A DNA stretch of 64,000 nt from Lacrimispora sp. 210928-DFI.3.58 (GTDB taxonomy: Bacteria > Bacillota > Clostridia > Lachnospirales > Lachnospiraceae), in contig NZ_JAJCIC010000001.1 of the NCBI RefSeq assembly GCF_020554865.1, positions 219,898-283,897 on the forward strand. The letters are read 5' to 3'. Position numbers and translations under genes: made by a program. The first letter of the stretch is position 1, and each line of letters starts with the position of its first letter. Shown here in pieces: positions 33,837 through 41,769 of the stretch. Under the pieces are notes generated by a model. It had not been told where the DNA came from. It was given only the letters and a program-made list of their open reading frames with translations, and ran no database searches.

Positions 33837-33950
33837 CAAACCTGCATGCGCCCGGCTGTCGGACGCGCCGCCGCACCGCGAAAGTCTGGCGGGCGCATTG
33901 GGCATACCTGAATACAAGCCGCCTATCCGGCGGCAGGATTTTCATAGTAA
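33837..33950 (+). repeat. Family A repeat in the nifS-nifU spacer
   Basis: The 114-bp copy (CAAACCTGCATGCGCCC to GGATTTTCATAGTAA) contains ATGCGCCCG paired with CGGGCGCAT and GCCGCC paired with GGCGGC. It ends 4 nt before AGGAGG of nifU, so it would be part of the operon mRNA. Confidence 0.85.
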
Positions 33951-33966
33951 TACAGGAGGAACTGAT

Positions 33967-34404
33967 ATGTACACAGAAAAAGTAATGGACCATTTTGAGC
34001 ATCCCAGAAATGTAGGAGAGATAGAGAACCCCAGCGGCATGGGAACTGTAGGAAATCCCAAATGCGGCGACATCATGCGTATTTATCTGGATATCGATGA
34101 CAACCAGGTGATCCGCGATGTAAAATTCAAAACCTTTGGCTGCGGAGCAGCAGTGGCAACCAGCAGCATGGCAACAGAGCTCGTAAAGGGAAAGACAGTC
34201 CAGGAAGCCATGGCAGTCACCAACAAGGCTGTTATGGAGGCACTTGACGGACTGCCACCTGTTAAGGTACACTGCTCCCTGCTGGCAGAGGAGGCCATCC
34301 ACGCCGCTCTCTGGGATTATGCACAGAAAAAGGGGATTACCATTGAGGGCCTTGAGAAGCCAAAGGATAATATCGGCGAAGAGGAAGAAGAGGAAGACTA
34401 TTGA
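33967..34404 (+). CDS. nifU: Iron-sulfur cluster assembly scaffold (NifU N-terminal/IscU type)
   Basis: The 145-residue scaffold starts at the ATG at 33967 (MYTEKVMDHFEHPRNVG), 7 nt after AGGAGG. The three cluster-binding cysteines lie in GNPKCGDIMRIYL, FGCGAAVATSSM and KVHCSLLAEEAI. It receives sulfur from NifS and builds [2Fe-2S]/[4Fe-4S] clusters. The C-terminus ends in a run of Glu. Its stop overlaps the mnmA start by 4 nt, indicating coupled translation. Confidence 0.94.
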   Translation: MYTEKVMDHFEHPRNVGEIENPSGMGTVGNPKCGDIMRIYLDIDDNQVIRDVKFKTFGCGAAVATSSMATELVKGKTVQEAMAVTNKAVMEALDGLPPVKVHCSLLAEEAIHAALWDYAQKKGITIEGLEKPKDNIGEEEEEEDY

Positions 34405-35477
34405 GAAAGAAGGTTGTAGTAGGCATGTCAGGAGGAGTAGACTCCTCCGTGGCTGCCTGGCTGTTAAAAGAGCAGGGTTACGATGTGATCGGAGTAACCA
34501 TGCAGATATGGCAGGATGAGGATACCGAGGTCCAGGAAGCAGAGGGGGGCTGCTGCGGCTTAAGCGCTGTGGAGGATGCCCGCCGGGTTGCCATGGACCT
34601 GGGTATTCCTTATTATGTCATGAATTTTAAGCAGGAATTTAAGGAAAATGTGATGGACTATTTTGCAGCGGAATACATGGCAGGCAGGACGCCCAATCCC
34701 TGCATCGCCTGCAACCGCTTTGTAAAATGGGAGTCCCTTCTGCGCCGCAGCATGGCGATCGGGGCTGACTATATTGCAACGGGCCACTATGCCCGCATTG
34801 AAAAGCTGCCAAATGGCCGTTATGCCCTCCGCCAGTCCGTGACGGCTGCAAAGGATCAGACATATGCCCTTTATAACCTGACTCAGGAGCAGCTCTCCCG
34901 CACACTGATGCCGGTGGGCGCTTACTGTAAGGAGGAGATACGCGCAATAGCGGAACAATTAAATCTTCCCGTTGCCCACAAGCGGGACAGCCAGGAGATC
35001 TGCTTTATTCCGGATCACGATTATGCCTCCTTCATCGGCCAGTACACAGGGGAGGAGATGCCCCCCGGCAATTTCGTGGATCTGGAGGGGACGATTCTGG
35101 GCCGTCACAAGGGAATCTCCCACTACACCATAGGCCAGAGAAAGGGACTGAATCTGTCCATGGGCCATCCCGTGTTCGTGGTGGAAATACGCCCTGAGAC
35201 AAACGAGGTCGTCATCGGAAATGGGGATGACGTGTTTACGGATGTGGTAACATGCAATAAGCTGAACTGGATGGCGGTGGAGGGCCTGGATGGCGGTGAG
35301 CTGGAGGTAATTGGAAAGATCCGCTACAGCCATCGGGGAGCCCCCTGTACCATACGCCAGACAGGAGAGGATGAGGTGGAATGCAAGTTCCACGAGCCTG
35401 TGAGAGCCGCAACCCCCGGACAGGCAGTGGTATTTTATAAGGATGATTACGTAGTGGGCGGAGGTACGATCTTATGA
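34401..35477 (+). CDS. mnmA: tRNA 2-thiouridine(34) synthase MnmA
   Basis: The 358-residue enzyme has the PP-loop GMSGGVDSSVAAWLL, the catalytic Cys in NPCIACNRFVKW (about residue 100), the second Cys in SQEICFIPDHDY (about residue 198) and the RNA-binding segment YTIGQRKGLN. It thiolates U34 of Lys, Glu and Gln tRNAs, using sulfur from the NifS upstream. It begins at a TTG overlapping the nifU stop (TTGA), and its own stop overlaps the amidase start (ATGA), so four genes are tightly linked. Confidence 0.96.
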   Translation: MRKKVVVGMSGGVDSSVAAWLLKEQGYDVIGVTMQIWQDEDTEVQEAEGGCCGLSAVEDARRVAMDLGIPYYVMNFKQEFKENVMDYFAAEYMAGRTPNPCIACNRFVKWESLLRRSMAIGADYIATGHYARIEKLPNGRYALRQSVTAAKDQTYALYNLTQEQLSRTLMPVGAYCKEEIRAIAEQLNLPVAHKRDSQEICFIPDHDYASFIGQYTGEEMPPGNFVDLEGTILGRHKGISHYTIGQRKGLNLSMGHPVFVVEIRPETNEVVIGNGDDVFTDVVTCNKLNWMAVEGLDGGELEVIGKIRYSHRGAPCTIRQTGEDEVECKFHEPVRAATPGQAVVFYKDDYVVGGGTIL

Positions 35478-36784
35478 GGAACAGGAAAATGGAAAGCAGG
35501 AGAAGAGAAGGCAGGAGGAGGCATAGCGCTGCGGCCGCCATGGCTGCGGCAGCTATGGCGGCACTCCTTATGTGCTCCGCCCTGTCAGGCTGCAGCAGCT
35601 ATGCCTCCAGCGCAGAGCTTAAGAGCCAGGCGGAGGCGGCAAAGCTGGAAGCTACCGGATCCGGGAGCCTTCTGCCGGAAAACGCCGGAGAGCTCCCTCA
35701 GGCGGACGCCATTGCCCTGGAAAGCCAGCTCACCCAGGCAGCTCCTGTTCCTGAATTTGAGGCGGTCTCAGACGAAGTGTATGTAAAAACCTCCGACGGC
35801 TCTGCTGTGCGGGTCCGCTCCGCCTGTGACACCTCCGATCCCTCCAACATTATCGGCTATGCCCCGGATAAGACCGCACTAAAGCGCACAGGCAGGCATG
35901 ACCAGTGGACCAGGATCGAATATCACGGGGGAACGGCTTACATTGCCTCCGCCTACATTACAGAGGAAGCACCTGCCGCAGGGGCAGAAGAGCAGCAGGC
36001 AGCAGGCAGCGGCTCATCCCAGGCCTCCTTTGACAGCTCCATCTCCCTTGACCCATCCTGGAAGTACGCGGAATTTTCCAAGATCAATTCCGGTTCAGCC
36101 ACCCTGTACCGATCCCAGGCCTCCTCAAAAAAGAACATCACCATCTGCGTCAACGCAGGCCACGGCACAGCTGGGGGCTCCTCCGTGAAGACGCTGTGCC
36201 ATCCGGACGGAACGCCGAAGGTGACAGGCGGGACCACGGGAGCCGGAGCCACCTCGGCAGTGGCTGTTTCCGGCGGCATGACCTTTGCAGACGGAACCGC
36301 GGAGAGCAAGGTAACGCTTTCCATGGCTCTTATCCTGAAGGATAAGCTTCTGGCGGCTGGGTACGATGTATTGATGATAAGGGAAAGCGATGATGTTCAG
36401 CTGGACAATGTGGCCCGCACGGTCATTGCCAACAATGCAAGCGACTGTCATATTGCCCTTCACTGGGATTCCACTGCAAATGACAAGGGTGCCTTTTACA
36501 TGAGTGTCCCCAATGTGGATTCCTACCGGAATATGGAGCCTGTGAAATCCAACTGGGAGAAGCATAATGCACTGGGAGAGAGTCTGGTGGCGGGCCTTAA
36601 GGGAGCGGGAGTAAAGATCTTTTCCGGCGGCTCCATGGCAATGGATCTGACCCAGACCTCTTATTCCACTGTCCCCTCTGTGGACATTGAGCTGGGAGAC
36701 AAGGCCTCGGATCACGGAAAAGCGGCGCTGTCCCTGCTGGCTGACGGCCTGGTGGCAGGCATCAACCAGTATTTTGGACAGTAG
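35474..36784 (+). CDS. Lipoprotein N-acetylmuramoyl-L-alanine amidase with SH3 domain
   Basis: The 436-residue protein has a basic N-terminus, a hydrophobic segment and the lipobox ALSGC (Cys about residue 39), so it is an anchored lipoprotein. An SH3-like domain (about 95-160, YVKTSDGSAVRVRSACDTSD) is followed by an Amidase_3 domain (about 215-435) with the zinc His in ICVNAGHGTAGG, the Glu in GTAESKVTLSMAL and the His in CHIALHWDST. It cleaves the MurNAc-L-Ala bond of peptidoglycan. The 4-nt overlap with mnmA links a cell-wall enzyme to the sulfur operon, probably just for shared transcription. Confidence 0.9.
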   Translation: MRNRKMESRRREGRRRHSAAAAMAAAAMAALLMCSALSGCSSYASSAELKSQAEAAKLEATGSGSLLPENAGELPQADAIALESQLTQAAPVPEFEAVSDEVYVKTSDGSAVRVRSACDTSDPSNIIGYAPDKTALKRTGRHDQWTRIEYHGGTAYIASAYITEEAPAAGAEEQQAAGSGSSQASFDSSISLDPSWKYAEFSKINSGSATLYRSQASSKKNITICVNAGHGTAGGSSVKTLCHPDGTPKVTGGTTGAGATSAVAVSGGMTFADGTAESKVTLSMALILKDKLLAAGYDVLMIRESDDVQLDNVARTVIANNASDCHIALHWDSTANDKGAFYMSVPNVDSYRNMEPVKSNWEKHNALGESLVAGLKGAGVKIFSGGSMAMDLTQTSYSTVPSVDIELGDKASDHGKAALSLLADGLVAGINQYFGQ

Positions 36785-36849
36785 GGTGGGGAGTTTGGCC
36801 TCCTTCACGAAAATGTAAGAAAAAATGTGGCATTTATAAAAGGCGCTTA

Positions 36850-36858
36850 TGGTATAAT
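36850..36858 (+). promoter_or_regulatory. Extended -10 promoter
   Basis: TGGTATAAT is an extended -10 element 47 bp before the ATG at 36906. No clear -35 is present. Confidence 0.5.
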
Positions 36859-36905
36859 TTTTACGTGACACAGACATCATGTTTTCCATAAAAAGGAGGT
36901 ATTTT

Positions 36906-37721
36906 ATGAAACGGTTAAAAGGATTTCTGGCAGCTGTTCTAAGTGCAGCGCTTTTATGTCCCGCTACAGCCTACGCAGCTCCATCTCAGGAGGCTTTGGC
37001 CCTTTATAAAGAGATCGAGGCAGAGCAGGCGGCAATGACGGATATGAATGCATTTTACGATTTCAATGTCCACATGTCCGGCAGTATGCTGGAGGCCCAG
37101 GGACCTATGGACATGAGGATCGAGATGAACGTGATGATGAACCATATCACAGAGCCCGGCGCGCTGGGGTATATGGCATACACCCGCATCACCCAGCCGG
37201 GAAACCAGCAGAGTACAAGCGCCATGTATTACCAGAACGGCTACTGCTACATAGAGGCAGGAGGCATGAAGATCAAATATCCCATGGCTCTTGAACAGAT
37301 GATGCAGCAGACCATAGCCTCCTCAAAGGCATTCCAGATGCCTGGAGATCTGATGGAGGATATGAGCCTTCGCATGGAAGGAGAAAACAGAGTGCTCAGC
37401 TATAAGATACAGGATGACAAGATGAATGATTACATTCAGATGGTCCTGGGCTCCACAGGCTTAAGCGGAATGATGGGCGATATGACCATCAGCCTGGGAA
37501 ATGTAGAAGGCGAGTATGTGGTGAATCCCGCAGGCCAGTGTGTCAAGATGCGGCTTAAGATGGATCTGGATATGACAGCCAACGGTCAGAGCCTGTCCAT
37601 GACAATAGACGGGGATATCGGAATCGCAAATCCGGGAGAGCCGGTGGAGATCCCCTATCCGGATCTCACACAGTATCAGGAACTGTCAACAGAGGCCCTG
37701 ACAGCAGGCTCTGCCCAGTAA
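36906..37721 (+). CDS. Secreted protein of unknown function (lipoprotein-carrier-like beta fold possible)
   Basis: The 271-residue protein starts at the ATG at 36906 after AAAAGGAGG. It has a clear signal peptide, MKRLKGFLAAVLSAALLCPA then TAYAAP, with probable cleavage after AYA. The mature part is rich in Met and has alternating strands (MDMRIEMNVMMNHI, MTISLGNVEGEYVVN, MRLKMDLDMTANG), like clostridial proteins of the DUF6612 or LolA-like kind; I am not sure of the family. It would be exported and remain at the wall or be released. It is a single-gene unit. Confidence 0.75.
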   Translation: MKRLKGFLAAVLSAALLCPATAYAAPSQEALALYKEIEAEQAAMTDMNAFYDFNVHMSGSMLEAQGPMDMRIEMNVMMNHITEPGALGYMAYTRITQPGNQQSTSAMYYQNGYCYIEAGGMKIKYPMALEQMMQQTIASSKAFQMPGDLMEDMSLRMEGENRVLSYKIQDDKMNDYIQMVLGSTGLSGMMGDMTISLGNVEGEYVVNPAGQCVKMRLKMDLDMTANGQSLSMTIDGDIGIANPGEPVEIPYPDLTQYQELSTEALTAGSAQ

Positions 37722-37797
37722 CAAAAAATTTTATGCCAACTACTACACAAAACACGATTTTTAGTGTATAATGCAGTAGTTGGCTATCCAAATATAA

Positions 37798-37886
37798 GGA
37801 GGAATACCCAAGTGGCTGAAGGGTCTGGCTTCGAACACCAGTAGGTCGGTAGCACCGGCGCAAGGGTTCAAATCCCTTTTCCTCCG
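37798..37886 (+). tRNA. tRNA-Ser (anticodon CGA)
   Basis: The 89-nt sequence folds as a class II tRNA. The acceptor GGAGGAA pairs with TTCCTCC with discriminator G. The D arm is CCC...GGG, the anticodon loop TTCGAAC has CGA at positions 34-36, the variable arm is long (around GTCGGTAGCACCGGC) and the T arm is AAGGG/CCCTT with TTCAAAT. The long variable arm and CGA anticodon give Ser reading UCG. CCA is not encoded. A strong terminator follows directly. Confidence 0.92.
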
Positions 37887-37889
37887 TTT

Positions 37890-37934
37890 AAAAAGACGCT
37901 GGCTGCGGTCAATATTTTGCAGCCAGCGTCTTTT
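37890..37934 (+). terminator. Strong terminator after tRNA-Ser
   Basis: AAAAGACGCTGGCTGC pairs with GCAGCCAGCGTCTTTT over 16 bases with a 12-nt loop. It is symmetrical and may also stop minus-strand transcripts from 38312. Confidence 0.88.
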
Positions 37935-37956
37935 CATGCCGTAGATCCTGTGTCTG

Positions 37957-38124
37957 TCAGCGTGCTCCCAAGCTTCTGGAGGGGCATTCCTCCGGGATAG
38001 AAGGGGTAGCGTTCGCTGCTCCCGGAAGGTCGATCTCAGGGACATCCCCGTCTCCATAGGCATCGCTGTTTTTTCCGGGAAGCTCCATGGGCGTTAAAGG
38101 GCCCTTTGTCTGCTGTCCATCCAT
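37957..38124 (-). CDS. Possible 55-residue acidic small protein
   Basis: A 55-codon frame starts at the ATG at 38124, preceded by AAAGGATGAGG, and begins MDGQQTKGPLTPMELPGKN. It is Pro/Gly/Asp-rich with no domain I recognise and is probably disordered. It starts 5 bp after the stop of the 60-residue gene on the same strand, so the two would form a tiny operon ending at the symmetrical terminator at 37890-37934. The reading frame and ribosome site favour a real gene, but its length keeps this uncertain. Confidence 0.5.
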   Translation of the reverse strand: MDGQQTKGPLTPMELPGKNSDAYGDGDVPEIDLPGAANATPSIPEECPSRSLGAR

Positions 38125-38129
38125 GTGCC

Positions 38130-38312
38130 TCATCCTTTCATTTCTATGCTTTCTACATAGCTTCGCATTTCATCTCTGCTGCTTACATTTTTTGCGCCCT
38201 CCACAATGGAGTCCTGTTCTGCCTTAGACAGCCCGGAAAAATGGTTCAGGGCATCGGGATGCATGGCAAGCTCCATAGTAAAGCCAATGGGCAGCTCCTC
38301 TCGTTCGATCAT
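38130..38312 (-). CDS. Conserved-looking small protein (60 aa) of unknown function
   Basis: A 60-residue protein begins MIEREELPIGFTMELAMHPD from the ATG at 38312, 8 nt after GAGG. It continues ALNHFSGLSKAEQDSIVEGA then SSRDEMRSYVESI. It is helical, acidic and soluble, and the LPxGFxMxLAMxPxAxxxFxxL spacing looks like a conserved short domain often seen in clostridial hypothetical proteins. I cannot name a function. It is followed at once by a 55-residue frame. It is divergent from the amidase gene at 38507. Confidence 0.7.
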   Translation of the reverse strand: MIEREELPIGFTMELAMHPDALNHFSGLSKAEQDSIVEGAKNVSSRDEMRSYVESIEMKG

Positions 38313-38433
38313 TTTCATCACCTCATTGCTTATTATGAGGAGGAGAGAGGAAAACTATACAGATATCCGGCTATTTGCCTGAAAATTCTCCGGTCACGCT
38401 TCCTCCTTTCCGTTTGTTCTGCAGATCAGACAA

Positions 38434-38462
38434 TTGTATTTTAAGGCAAACAATGCTATATT
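38434..38462 (+). promoter_or_regulatory. Promoter of the membrane amidase gene
   Basis: TTGTAT at 38434-38439 and TATATT at 38457-38462 have a 17-nt spacer, 45 bp before the ATG. Confidence 0.6.
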
Positions 38463-38506
38463 GGTGGGGAGACATTTGAACGACATACAAAGAAAGGCTT
38501 TTACAT

Positions 38507-39394
38507 ATGGAAGAAGGAAAGAGACATACATTCCCGGAAGAGGAATACGAAGAGATCAGCCAGGTGCCTTTGGAAGAGGAAGGGGCTGGTGAGCGCAGGC
38601 CGAGAAGCCGCAGAAAAGGCAGCAGGCCGACGGGACGGACGGCAGGCCGGGCGAGGCCTAAGGGCACGTCCTATGCTCCGGAAGAGCTTCATGGGGCAAA
38701 GGAGAAGAAAAGGGAGGAGCACAGAAGAGGACAGCAGGGCGGCAGAGGCTCCCTTCTGGCAGTGGTGCTGGCGCTGATCCTGGGAGCAGGCTGCGGACTG
38801 GGAGGCGGATACTGGATGTGGGGCTATGAGCGCGCCAATACCGTGGATCTGAAGGCAGTAGAGGTGCCTAAGTGGGTAAAGCAGGAATTTATAAGGAAGA
38901 ATATCTTCTCCAGGCCGGATGTGAGCCGCCGGGAGGTATCAAACATTGTCATCCACTACGTTGCGAATCCAGGCTCCACGGCGGCTCAGAACAGAGCTTA
39001 TTTCGACAGCCTGGCAGACCAGGATCCGGGAGGAGCGGGAGCTTCTGCCAGCGCACATTTTGTGGTGGGGCTTGAGGGAGAGGTGATACAGTGCATTCCC
39101 GTGACAGAGATCGCTTATGCAAATGCACCCCGTAACAACGATACCATATCCATTGAGACCTGCCACCCTGATGAGAGCGGAAAATTCAATGAGGCGACCT
39201 ATGATTCCCTGGTAAAGCTCACAGCCTGCCTGTGCAGGGAACTAAAGCTGACCTCCAAGGATGTTATACGCCACTATGATGTAAATGAAAAGAACTGCCC
39301 CAAGTATTACGTAGAACACGAGGATGCCTGGGAACAGTTCAAAAAGGATGTGGATAAGGCCATAAAGGTGCGCTCCTGGGAGCAGGGAGCATAG
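38507..39394 (+). CDS. Membrane-anchored N-acetylmuramoyl-L-alanine amidase (Amidase_2)
   Basis: The 295-residue protein has a long, highly charged cytoplasmic N-terminus (about 1-80, Arg/Glu-rich), one membrane helix (SLLAVVLALILGAGCGLGGG, about 83-102) and an external Amidase_2/PGRP domain (about 130-290). Zinc ligands are the His in NIVIHYVANPG, the His in DVIRHYDVNEKNCPKYY and the nearby Cys. It hydrolyses peptidoglycan stem peptides from MurNAc. The cytoplasmic tail is unusual in length and charge and may bind a partner or nucleic acid. A CTGACGC/GCGTCAG hairpin at 39417-39439 follows. Confidence 0.9.
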   Translation: MEEGKRHTFPEEEYEEISQVPLEEEGAGERRPRSRRKGSRPTGRTAGRARPKGTSYAPEELHGAKEKKREEHRRGQQGGRGSLLAVVLALILGAGCGLGGGYWMWGYERANTVDLKAVEVPKWVKQEFIRKNIFSRPDVSRREVSNIVIHYVANPGSTAAQNRAYFDSLADQDPGGAGASASAHFVVGLEGEVIQCIPVTEIAYANAPRNNDTISIETCHPDESGKFNEATYDSLVKLTACLCRELKLTSKDVIRHYDVNEKNCPKYYVEHEDAWEQFKKDVDKAIKVRSWEQGA

Positions 39395-39511
39395 GACAGT
39401 CTCACAGGAAGAGGCTCTGACGCAAATGCCTGGCGTCAGCTGGGAAGGCCGGGCGCAGTGCAGGAGAGCCGGTGTCATACGGGAAGGCCGGGCACGGCAC
39501 GGAAGCCTGGA

Positions 39512-40321
39512 TTACAGAGGGATCATACAGGCCTTCCTGCCCCGGAACACCGTATAATACCGGAATCCGCAGGCCAGGAGCATTTCCCTGCACCTGTCAA
39601 AGCCGGAGCCGATATATTCCGGTGTGTGGGCGTCGGAACCAACTGTGATGAGCTCCCCGCCAAGCTCATGGTAGCGTTTCAGGATATCTGTGCAGGGATT
39701 GGGCTGGGACATGCCGTATTTGAAGGCGCCTGTATTGCATTCCAGGGCCTTTCCGTGCTGGATCAGTACCTTTAAAAGCGGATCAATCCACTGGATATAT
39801 TCCTTATAAGAGTAATACTGCTCCCCGTGAGGCGCATAGCGCACAACATAGTCTAGGTGGCCATAGGAGTCAAAGGCCCAGTAAAGCTTCTGTACCCGCT
39901 CCAGTGAGACCTGGAAAAATTTCTCCAGGCCCTCCTTCTCGCCGTGGCTTTCCCAATATTCCGGGTAATAGGGGTCGGTCCTGTCCACAAAATGGCTGGA
40001 GCCGATCACATAGTCAAAGGAGGAACCGTAGTTTTCTGAAAACTGGCGCAGGTACTCCGCAATATGATTCTGGAGTCCAAGCTCAATGCCAATGTTGATG
40101 CGTATGCTGCCTTTATACTCCTCCTGTATCTGCCTTAAGGCGGGCAGATAGGCCGGGATATCCAATTCAAAATTATCTTCACAGAAGCAGGAGTCATAAT
40201 CATGGTGGTCAGTAATGCACATCTCCTCCATTCCCAGTGTAATGGCCCGTTGGACCTGCTGCCTCACAGGAGTGTCAGAATCGCCGGAAAAGCAGGTGTG
40301 CAGATGGCAGTCGTATATCAT
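39512..40321 (-). CDS. PHP-domain phosphatase, HisJ histidinol-phosphatase family
   Basis: The 269-residue protein has the PHP metal motifs YDCHLHTCFSGDSD at the start, MCITDHHDYDSCF near 35-47, the Glu in INIGIELGLQNH and GSDAHTPEYIGSGF near the end. HisJ-type enzymes dephosphorylate histidinol phosphate in histidine synthesis, but no other his gene is nearby, so another phosphate substrate is possible. GGAGG lies 8 nt before the ATG at 40321. It is a single gene, divergent from gap. Confidence 0.88.
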   Translation of the reverse strand: MIYDCHLHTCFSGDSDTPVRQQVQRAITLGMEEMCITDHHDYDSCFCEDNFELDIPAYLPALRQIQEEYKGSIRINIGIELGLQNHIAEYLRQFSENYGSSFDYVIGSSHFVDRTDPYYPEYWESHGEKEGLEKFFQVSLERVQKLYWAFDSYGHLDYVVRYAPHGEQYYSYKEYIQWIDPLLKVLIQHGKALECNTGAFKYGMSQPNPCTDILKRYHELGGELITVGSDAHTPEYIGSGFDRCREMLLACGFRYYTVFRGRKACMIPL

Positions 40322-40461
40322 ATAAGAAGCCTCCTTACAGGTGTTTCTCCCGACATTATAAGCGCAAATAGACGGAAAGACAAGATTTCGTTCATTTTAA
40401 GCGAATAAATTGGTGATTTCTCCAGAATACTAGGATTCAGGGCAAAAAATGAAAAAAGGGC

Positions 40462-40490
40462 TTGCCATTTCATGAGAAATTGATTACAAT
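40462..40490 (+). promoter_or_regulatory. gap: Promoter of gap
   Basis: TTGCCA at 40462-40467 and TACAAT at 40485-40490 are 17 nt apart. The approximately 55-nt leader contains an ATTATT/AATAAT hairpin near 40505-40523. Confidence 0.7.
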
Positions 40491-40553
40491 GGAAGCAAGG
40501 TTGATTATTATTTAACAATAATATATTTTTAACAAACTAGGAGGAATTGAATC

Positions 40554-41585
40554 ATGGCAGTAAAAGTTGCAATTAATGGTTTTGGACGTATTGGACGTCT
40601 GGCATTCCGTCAGATGTTCGGAGCTGAGGGTTACGATGTAGTAGCTATCAACGACTTAACTGATCCTAAGATGTTAGCTCACCTGTTAAAGTATGATACA
40701 GCCCAGGGCGGATATGCAGGCCACATCGGCGAGGGCAAGCACACTGTAGAGGCTGGAGAGAACTCCATCATCGTTGACGGCAAGGAGATCACCATCTACA
40801 AGGAGCCAAAGGCTGCTGACCTTCCATGGGGCGAGATCGGTGTAGATGTAGTATTAGAGTGCACAGGCTTCTACTGCTCTAAGGACAAGGCACAGGCTCA
40901 CATCGATGCCGGCGCTAAGAAGGTTGTTATCTCTGCTCCTGCAGGCAACGACTTAAAGACCATCGTATTCAGCGTAAATGAGAAGACTCTGACAGCTGAG
41001 GATACCATCATTTCCGCAGCTTCCTGTACAACAAACTGCTTAGCTCCTATGGCTAAGGCTCTGAATGACTACGCTCCGATCCAGAGCGGTATCATGAGCA
41101 CCATCCACGCTTACACCGGCGACCAGATGATCCTTGACGGACCACACAGAAAGGGCGATTTGAGAAGAGCACGTGCAGGCGCTGCTAACATCGTTCCGAA
41201 CTCCACCGGTGCTGCTAAGGCTATCGGCCTGGTTATCCCAGAGCTGAACGGCAAGCTGATCGGCTCCGCACAGCGTGTTCCTGTACCAACCGGTTCCACC
41301 ACGATCTTAACAGCTGTTGTTAAGAAGGCTGGCGTTACCAAGGAAGACATCAACGCTGCTATGAAGGCTGCTGCTTCCGAGTCCTTTGGTTACAACGAGG
41401 ATCCGATCGTTTCTTCCGATGTTATCGGCATGAAGTACGGCTCCCTGTTCGATGCAACTCAGACCATGGTAGCTCAGATCGCAGATGACCTGTACGAGGT
41501 TCAGGTTGTTTCATGGTATGACAACGAGAACTCCTACACCAGCCAGATGGTAAGGACAATCAAATACTTTGCTGAATTAGCTTAA
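40554..41585 (+). CDS. gap: Glyceraldehyde-3-phosphate dehydrogenase
   Basis: The 343-residue enzyme has the NAD fold start [20 protein letters not shown], the catalytic Cys in [16 protein letters not shown] and the C-terminal [16 protein letters not shown]. It converts glyceraldehyde 3-phosphate to 1,3-bisphosphoglycerate with NAD in glycolysis. AGGAGG precedes the ATG. Codon use is strongly biased, as expected for a highly expressed gene. It is the first gene of the gap-pgk-tpiA-gpmI group and has its own terminator, so at least part of transcription stops before pgk. Confidence 0.98.
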   Translation: MAVKVAINGFGRIGRLAFRQMFGAEGYDVVAINDLTDPKMLAHLLKYDTAQGGYAGHIGEGKHTVEAGENSIIVDGKEITIYKEPKAADLPWGEIGVDVVLECTGFYCSKDKAQAHIDAGAKKVVISAPAGNDLKTIVFSVNEKTLTAEDTIISAASCTTNCLAPMAKALNDYAPIQSGIMSTIHAYTGDQMILDGPHRKGDLRRARAGAANIVPNSTGAAKAIGLVIPELNGKLIGSAQRVPVPTGSTTILTAVVKKAGVTKEDINAAMKAAASESFGYNEDPIVSSDVIGMKYGSLFDATQTMVAQIADDLYEVQVVSWYDNENSYTSQMVRTIKYFAELA

Positions 41586-41590
41586 GCATT

Positions 41591-41665
41591 GAGCACTTAA
41601 CGAGGTCTTTTCGAGTTTCGTGCGAAAGCCGTTCCCGAAGCTTAGCGAGGTCTTTTCGAGCTTAG
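41591..41665 (+). repeat. Two copies of a 25-nt motif in the gap-pgk spacer
   Basis: CTTAACGAGGTCTTTTCGAG at 41596 and CTTAGCGAGGTCTTTTCGAG at 41641 are 45 bp apart. A third version occurs after pgk (43000). They lie just upstream of the gap terminator. Role unknown. Confidence 0.6.
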
Positions 41666-41696
41666 TTGAGTGGAACATACCTTGAATCGACTCATC

Positions 41697-41728
41697 GGGG
41701 TCCGGTCGTTTGGACCGGGCCCCTTTTT
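41697..41728 (+). terminator. Strong terminator between gap and pgk
   Basis: GGGGTCCGGTC pairs with GACCGGGCCCC, with a 5-nt loop and TTTTT after it. Confidence 0.88.
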
Positions 41729-41769
41729 CCGTTCCGTTTGGAACAGGCACATAAAAAGGAGAATGAACC

